NCBI GenBank assembly: GCA_018401885.1
Contig: JAGYKB010000012.1
Location: 1 to 64,000 of the forward strand
Source of the DNA: Gammaproteobacteria bacterium
GTDB lineage: Bacteria > Pseudomonadota > Gammaproteobacteria > Pseudomonadales > Pseudohongiellaceae
Length of the DNA stretch: 64,000 bases
Direction: 5' to 3'
Each line of letters opens with the position of its first letter. The first letter of the stretch is position 1. The notes beneath the pieces were generated by a model that searched no databases, had not been told where the DNA came from, and saw only the letters and a program-made list of their open reading frames with translations. A program made the position numbers and the translations under genes. Of the stretch, positions 59,545 to 64,000 are shown in pieces.

Positions 59545-59874
59545 TCAATAAACGAAGCCCAAGGTGCTGATGCCAACGAGGATGTTGATTATCATGAAAA
59601 CCGAAGAGGTCCTCGAAATGACCTTCCACTTTTGCGGCCCCCGATAGCGGTTTCGAATACCAATCACGAGCAAGAATGTATAGGCGAGTTGCAATGTGAT
59701 CAATCCTATAAACGTGACCCAATTATCAGAATCGACCGCCCAGCTCCCCGCGAAGAAAAGGATACAAGCGCCACAGAAATAGAGGAGCCAGTAGCTCACC
59801 GCGAGGCGCAGGTCGCCGGCAATAAAATGTGAATCTCGGAATTCGGGTGACGCTGTTTCTGGGTCTTGTAGCAT
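59545..59874 (-). CDS. Small membrane protein, first gene of the UGSC operon
   Basis: A 109-residue protein with three to four hydrophobic segments (LAVSYWLLYFCGACILFFAG, VTFIGLITLQLAYTFLLVIG, SSVFMIINILVGISTLGFVY). No recognised family. Two Cys lie in YFCGACI in the first span. It begins the minus-strand group 59.9-56.2 kb and ends 48 nt before the Trx-like gene. Divergent from the glycine-rich TonB receptor gene; a hairpin (GGCGCTGG/CCAGCGCC, 59966-59991) lies between them. Confidence 0.65.
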   Translation of the reverse strand: MLQDPETASPEFRDSHFIAGDLRLAVSYWLLYFCGACILFFAGSWAVDSDNWVTFIGLITLQLAYTFLLVIGIRNRYRGPQKWKVISRTSSVFMIINILVGISTLGFVY

Positions 59875-60084
59875 GCGTTTCGTCTCTTGAGCTGCGAGAG
59901 CCTCATCGTTTGAATCTGAGTCTATCCTAGACTCAAGTCCTCCACAATTTGTAACAGTAGGGGGCGGCGCTGGCCACTATACTCCAGCGCCTGATAGTAA
60001 AATTTAATAATGCAAAGCATTAGATCGAATAACAAGTGCATCAAGCACTGAACGCATTACAAGCCCCATGCTCGGAGTCACAAG

Positions 60085-62256
60085 ATGACTATCTCTCTTT
60101 TTTCGCACAAGACGCGCTGCGTATTTCGCGCGGTTTTACTAGTTTCCTCTCTCTCCGGCGTTGTGAATGCCCAGGATAACGTCGGTGACGAGTCAACGGT
60201 TATTTATCGTGCCGACTATTTCGCTGAGTTTAATCCCATTACGGCGCAGGATATGGTCAATCGCATTCCGGGTGTCGGTGGCGCGACCGGCAGCGGTGGC
60301 GGATTCGGCGGCGGCGCCGGCGGCGGCAACGGTGGACGCGGTTTAGGTGGCGGCGGTGGTAGCGAGATAATCATTAACGGCAAACGTATGGCGGGCAAGA
60401 GCAATCAGGCCAGCGGTCAATTGGATCGCATTACCGCAGGGCAGGTCGATTATATTGAGCTGATAAGAGGCACTTCGGGTGATCTCGATGTGCGCGGCAG
60501 CGGCGTCGTAGTCAATGTGATCCTCCGCGAGGAGCTTTCATCGACAGCGCTCAATGTCGGGGTCAATACGGATCGCTATGCAGATGGAGAAAGCCAATCG
60601 GGTGGATCTGTCGCGGTCAGCGGAAATTTAGCGAAACTTGGCTATGTGCTGAGCGCCTCGGCAGAGCCGCGTTACGACCATCGTATTACCTATGAGGATA
60701 GCGTGCTCGGTGACTTCACTGCCAATGATGCAATTCGTGAAGATCAGATTCGTGATCAAACCAGCTACAACTACAGCGCCAATTTCGACTACGAATTTAG
60801 CCCTAACACGAGCGCTAGACTCAATGCACTTTATTCGCAGAATGACAATCCGACGACACTCGCGCGACGCACGGTTAACTTGCGCGTGTATCCCAACACC
60901 GTGGCGCTGCAGCGCGAAGAGTTGCCGGGCGAGCGGGACAATTGGGAAATCGGCGCGGACTACGAGCTGCGCACGCAGCAAGGATCGCGGTTCAAAGCAT
61001 TGATTATCAGTAATCAGGGAAATGTCGATAACATCCGTAAACGCTACGACGTTGCGGACGATGGCAGCGAGGAGCTGACTCTCTTTCTCGATACTGGCAG
61101 CGTCACCAAAGAGCGCATCGCTAGAGGTTCCTTCACGTTCGATATTTTCGACTCTCAGGATGTCGAAGTGGGCATCGAGCGCGCGCAAACCATACTTGAT
61201 TCTCGTCTTGCGTACGGCATCAAAGACGCGAATGGAAACCCTGATCCTACGCTTGGCGGTCTCGTCGCGCAAAGTGTGTCGAACGCGGTCTCTACCGTTG
61301 AAGAAATGCGCTACGAGCCATTTCTGATTCACAATTGGCAGTTGAATTCGCAGATGTCACTCGAGACATCGATGCTCTACGAATCCTCAGAGATTAGCCA
61401 ATCGGGCGAGAAGTCGCTGTCGCGCGACTTCGGTTTTTTTAAGCCAAAAATCGATTTCCGCTACGACCTCACGCCGCAATTGCAGGTCAGAGGAACCGTT
61501 GAAAAACGAGTGAGGCAGTTAAGGTTCGGCGATTTTGTTGCCTCGAATGATGATCAAGATAATGACTCAAATGTTCTCGGCGGAAATGAGAATCTAAGGC
61601 CTGAGTGGCTTTGGGCTTACGATCTTAAGGGCGAGTATCGTTTGCCGAATGACGTGGGCGTCATATCTGCAGGAGTTTGGTATCACCAACATACGGATGT
61701 GATCGAGCGCATTGATGCGACGGTCAATGAGAGCAATTTGCAGTCGATTGCCGGCAATATTGGTGAGGGTCATATGTATGGACTGAACGCTGCCGCGAGC
61801 ATCCGCATGCGAATGATCGATATGCCGAACTTGCTAGTCACCGCTAATTTCAACGTCAAAGACTCTAGCGTGACTGACCCTTTCTTGGGGATCGATCGGC
61901 GCTTCGCCAATTTCGACCGTGGTAGATTGCGTCTGGGTATGCGTCACGATGTGACCTCGCTCGGTATTAGCTATGGGATGGAGTGGAATAATCGCTTCGA
62001 TGCCAACATGAAGCGCTATGAGATAGATGACATTGAGCTGCGCGCAGGCGATCCGAATGTCACCGCTTTTGTGCAATTCGTTGACCGCCGCGGCATTACC
62101 TACCGCCTAGACATACTTAACGCGAATGACAATATGCAATGTCGCGAGAGGCAGCGCTTCATAGGCAGAATGTCCGACGGCATTCTTGAGGAAATCGAGG
62201 ATAACTGCGGCGGTTCTGGCCGCACGTTATCGCTAAAAATCAACGGAAATTTCTAA
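60085..62256 (+). CDS. TonB-dependent receptor-like protein with a glycine-rich plug
   Basis: A 723-residue outer membrane protein. The signal peptide ends near VNAQDN. The plug region has ADYFAEFNPITAQDMVNRIPGVGG, then a very glycine-rich stretch at about residues 69-92 and SEIIINGKRMAGKSNQASGQLDRI. It continues with IELIRGTSGDLDVRGSGVVVNVILRE, which matches the plug of TonB receptors. The rest is a beta-barrel with dense aromatic/Gly strands ending SLKINGNF. A TonB box is not clear. It is flanked by the SPFH gene on the other strand. Confidence 0.85.
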   Translation: MTISLFSHKTRCVFRAVLLVSSLSGVVNAQDNVGDESTVIYRADYFAEFNPITAQDMVNRIPGVGGATGSGGGFGGGAGGGNGGRGLGGGGGSEIIINGKRMAGKSNQASGQLDRITAGQVDYIELIRGTSGDLDVRGSGVVVNVILREELSSTALNVGVNTDRYADGESQSGGSVAVSGNLAKLGYVLSASAEPRYDHRITYEDSVLGDFTANDAIREDQIRDQTSYNYSANFDYEFSPNTSARLNALYSQNDNPTTLARRTVNLRVYPNTVALQREELPGERDNWEIGADYELRTQQGSRFKALIISNQGNVDNIRKRYDVADDGSEELTLFLDTGSVTKERIARGSFTFDIFDSQDVEVGIERAQTILDSRLAYGIKDANGNPDPTLGGLVAQSVSNAVSTVEEMRYEPFLIHNWQLNSQMSLETSMLYESSEISQSGEKSLSRDFGFFKPKIDFRYDLTPQLQVRGTVEKRVRQLRFGDFVASNDDQDNDSNVLGGNENLRPEWLWAYDLKGEYRLPNDVGVISAGVWYHQHTDVIERIDATVNESNLQSIAGNIGEGHMYGLNAAASIRMRMIDMPNLLVTANFNVKDSSVTDPFLGIDRRFANFDRGRLRLGMRHDVTSLGISYGMEWNNRFDANMKRYEIDDIELRAGDPNVTAFVQFVDRRGITYRLDILNANDNMQCRERQRFIGRMSDGILEEIEDNCGGSGRTLSLKINGNF

Positions 62257-62297
62257 TTCCGTTACTTGGAAGTTGAGAGAATCTCACGCGGGGTGAG

Positions 62298-63149
62298 TTA
62301 GCGCGCCCCCATCATGCCTTTCAACGCAGCGGGAATATCTGCGGGGAAGACGACAAATTTAGAATTCTCTGATGCCGAAAGATTCTGTAACGAGGTGATG
62401 TATTTTTCACCCAGAAGATAGGCGACTGGTAGCTCATTTTCGCCTACCGCAGAAGTGACGAGTTCGATAGCCGTCTGACTCGCCTGTGCGAGCACGACCT
62501 GCGCCTCAGCTTCGCGTCGCGAGGCCTCTAGCTTTCCCTCTGCCTTTAAGATTGCGGCTTGTTTATCGCCATCTGCGCGCGTCACTGTGGCGCGGCGAGC
62601 ACGTTCGGCGGCGGCCTGTTCTTCCATTGCCGCCTGCATAGTGCTAGACGGATTTATGTCTTGAATCTCTACTGTTTTGAGCGTGATACCCCAGTCTGCG
62701 ATATCATCGCTGATCGCTGCCTTGAGCTTTGCCTTAATGTGATCTCGGGACGAGAGCGCGTCGTCGAGCGCCATTTCGCCGACTATCGAGCGGAGTGAAG
62801 TCTGCACAAGCGTTTGAATGGCTAGGGTGTAATCTTCGACACCGTAAACCGCCTTTTCGGGCGACACGATATTTATGTAGGCAACGGCATTGGTCATGAT
62901 GACGGCATTGTCTTTCGTGATGACTTCCTGCGAGGGAATGTCCAAGACGATGTCTTTTGTTGTCACCTTGTAGGCAATACTGTCTATGTAAGGGATTACG
63001 AAATTGAGCCCAGGATTGAGCGATGTGTAGTATTTTCCTAATCGCTGAACAACCCACTTGTTGCCCTGTGGGACTTGTCTGACGCCCTTAGCGACGGTCA
63101 CGAGCAGAAAAATAAAAATAGCGGCGGTTAAAATCAATGCCGGTTCCAT
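62298..63149 (-). CDS. SPFH/Band 7 membrane protein (stomatin/QmcA type)
   Basis: A protein of about 283 residues with one N-terminal membrane span (LILTAAIFIFLLVTVAKG). The SPFH domain has VPQGNKWVVQRLGKYYTSLNPGLNFVIPYID, VTTKDIVLDIPSQEVITKDN and a long helical part AMEEQAAAERARRATVTRADGDKQAAILKAEGKLEASRREAEAQVVL. It forms oligomers that organise membrane domains, often with an NfeD partner, and the NfeD gene is directly upstream (38 nt). ATG 63149 is preferred (GGAG 6 nt upstream); the track start at 63161 has no ribosome binding site. Confidence 0.92.
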   Translation of the reverse strand: MEPALILTAAIFIFLLVTVAKGVRQVPQGNKWVVQRLGKYYTSLNPGLNFVIPYIDSIAYKVTTKDIVLDIPSQEVITKDNAVIMTNAVAYINIVSPEKAVYGVEDYTLAIQTLVQTSLRSIVGEMALDDALSSRDHIKAKLKAAISDDIADWGITLKTVEIQDINPSSTMQAAMEEQAAAERARRATVTRADGDKQAAILKAEGKLEASRREAEAQVVLAQASQTAIELVTSAVGENELPVAYLLGEKYITSLQNLSASENSKFVVFPADIPAALKGMMGAR

Positions 63150-63187
63150 AGCGATCTCCATGAAGAGGATTAGCGTTCGTTTGTCAT

Positions 63188-63634
63188 CTAGACGCGGACG
63201 ACGATTAGGGAGTTTCCTGAGACATCTTTAACTGATACTCGATCCCCGATATTCAAGTTATCTTGGGACATAATTAGCCATTCGTCCGAGCCAAGCAGTG
63301 GTGCGGGAAAGCGAACCATGCCGCGTTTTTCGCCGTTAGGTACAGAGAGAACTTGGCCGATCTCACCGATTAGGGTCTCGCGTGACAAGCCCGCTTTGGT
63401 AACGTCTTTCGAGAGTGGTTTAAGAAAACGAAACCAGGCGACCGCAAAACCGAGCGACAGAAACGTCCAGAAGATAAGCTGTGCTGGCGCGCCGATGCCT
63501 GGTGCAATGATCAGGCTTAGGCCAACAACAACGGCGGCAGCCCCAAACCAAAAGATGAAGAAAGACCCAATAAATATCTCGGCGAGCATCAGTATGATAC
63601 CCAAGACAATCCAGTGCCAGTAAACGAGTTCCAT
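63188..63634 (-). CDS. nfeD: NfeD-family membrane protein
   Basis: A 148-residue short NfeD: two or three N-terminal membrane spans (YWHWIVLGIILMLAEIFIGSFFIFWFGAAAV, AQLIFWTFLSLGFAVAWF) and then a C-terminal OB-fold (IGEIGQVLSVPNGEKRGMVRF, NIGDRVSVKDVSGNSLIV). It lacks the ClpP-like protease domain of long NfeD proteins. It acts with SPFH proteins and is followed by one, so the two form a standard membrane-microdomain operon. Confidence 0.92.
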   Translation of the reverse strand: MELVYWHWIVLGIILMLAEIFIGSFFIFWFGAAAVVVGLSLIIAPGIGAPAQLIFWTFLSLGFAVAWFRFLKPLSKDVTKAGLSRETLIGEIGQVLSVPNGEKRGMVRFPAPLLGSDEWLIMSQDNLNIGDRVSVKDVSGNSLIVVRV

Positions 63635-63651
63635 GGTGTAATCCCTGTATA

Positions 63652-63687
63652 CTTGTTTTAACTCTTTAACTTGTTTTAACGCTTTAA
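63652..63687. repeat. Imperfect tandem 18-bp repeat upstream of nfeD
   Basis: CTTGTTTTAACTCTTTAA is followed directly by CTTGTTTTAACGCTTTAA (one base different). It lies in the divergent region between nfeD and the partial hydrolase gene and may overlap promoter elements. Confidence 0.8.
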
Positions 63688-63779
63688 AGAGGACCTTTAA
63701 AAATACGATTAGTTTTCACACTATAACGTAAAGACCCTCGAGGGTTGCAAATCTAATTCTCAAGGAGAGAACCCGCTCA

Positions 63780-64000
63780 GTGCAGTTACTAGACCTCCAA
63801 GCCAAAACCCCCGTCGTCGATTTCGGCGGAACAGGCCCTATTATTCTCTTCTCGCATGCTAACGGCTACCCTCCTCGCGTATACCGCGATCTGCTTACCC
63901 GTCTGACGCGAGAGTATCGCGTGTTGGCGGTTGAGCACCGTCCCCTCTGGCAGCAAGACCCTCTGCAGCTCGATTCATGGCAACGCTTTGCTGACGATGT
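63780..64000 (+). CDS. Alpha/beta hydrolase, 3' truncated by window edge
   Basis: This gene is not in the ORF track because it runs off the window. Start GTG 63780 has AAGGAGAGA 9 nt upstream. The visible 73 residues include TPVVDFGGTGPIILFSHANGYPPRVYRDLL. The oxyanion-hole region (SHANGYP) and RVLAVEHRPL (the second beta-strand/loop) fit alpha/beta-hydrolase esterases; the catalytic residues lie outside the window. Divergent from the nfeD/SPFH operon. Confidence 0.75.
   Translation, partial: MQLLDLQAKTPVVDFGGTGPIILFSHANGYPPRVYRDLLTRLTREYRVLAVEHRPLWQQDPLQLDSWQRFADD

Noticed and set aside
59966-59991. Hairpin GGCGCTGG/CCAGCGCC as a terminator
   Set aside because: It lies between two divergent genes and has no T run on either strand; a leader or operator role is possible but unsupported.
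60628-61332. 234-residue antisense ORF inside the TonB receptor
   Set aside because: It lies wholly opposite a well-supported receptor gene, has no ribosome binding site or family features, and is a mirror of GC-rich codons.
1-64000. tRNA, rRNA, integrase or insertion sequence signals
   Set aside because: None could be supported by reading; no T-loop-like arms with matching acceptor stems and no transposase or integrase ORFs were seen.

Overview
The window looks like a chromosomal segment of a heterotrophic, probably marine, gammaproteobacterium. Gene density is high, GC is moderate, and no tRNA, rRNA, phage, insertion sequence or CRISPR array was seen. Evidence for the host type: a Pal-type lipoprotein, two TonB-dependent receptors, an FNR regulator with all four iron-sulfur cysteines, many acyl-CoA dehydrogenases, a Liv-type ABC transporter and selenium use. 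The species is not identifiable from the sequence alone.

Layout. 0-2 kb: end of an aldolase/SDR-type gene followed by an MtnA-like isomerase (methylthioribose or 5-deoxyribose salvage), then a HIT protein. 2-10 kb: glutaminyl cyclase, a flavoprotein-SelD fusion, YceI-like protein, TonB receptor, MFS carrier. 9.7-21 kb: mixed single genes (patatin, GNAT, lipoprotein, thioesterase, amidohydrolase, Na+/solute symporter, ThDP enzyme, 2OG-oxygenase-like protein, Lnb/DUF4105 protein, esterase, DUF2306, Pal). 21.7-28.6 kb and 33.3-42 kb: two acyl-CoA catabolic clusters, each with an adjacent pair of acyl-CoA dehydrogenases that looks like a heteromeric enzyme, plus thiolase, a FadB-like fusion, ADH, SDR and an ACAD10/11-type phosphotransferase. 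28.6-33.2 kb: FNR, a universal stress protein with an FNR box, cardiolipin synthase, EEP hydrolase, K+ channel with a zinc ribbon. 42-50 kb: class D beta-lactamase, DUF305/LVIVD propeller protein, VOC, LLM oxidoreductase, serine hydrolase, S1/P1 nuclease. 50.3-55.2 kb: a livFGMHK-type operon. 56-60 kb: an apparent four-gene operon. 60-64 kb: TonB receptor, SPFH and NfeD, partial hydrolase.

Main discovery. At 57501-58022 (minus) the ORF track gives two short ORFs separated by a single in-frame TGA. Read through, they form one 173-residue protein with the motif U-G-S-C, and a stem-loop that fits the bacterial SECIS rules starts 14 nt after the TGA. With SelD in the same window, this is best read as a UGSC-family selenoprotein. 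It sits 19 nt downstream of a gene with a thioredoxin-like CPTC motif, a likely redox partner.

Sequence caution. Between about 54.9 and 56.3 kb, neighbouring genes on both strands (livK 5' end, an ArfB-like GGQ gene, the thiolase 3' end, possibly a small ORF) all carry single-base frame disruptions. That pattern suggests local sequence error at least as much as gene decay. Separately, short tandem repeats have grown beside terminator-like hairpins at three places (20.6, 24.9 and 56.2 kb).
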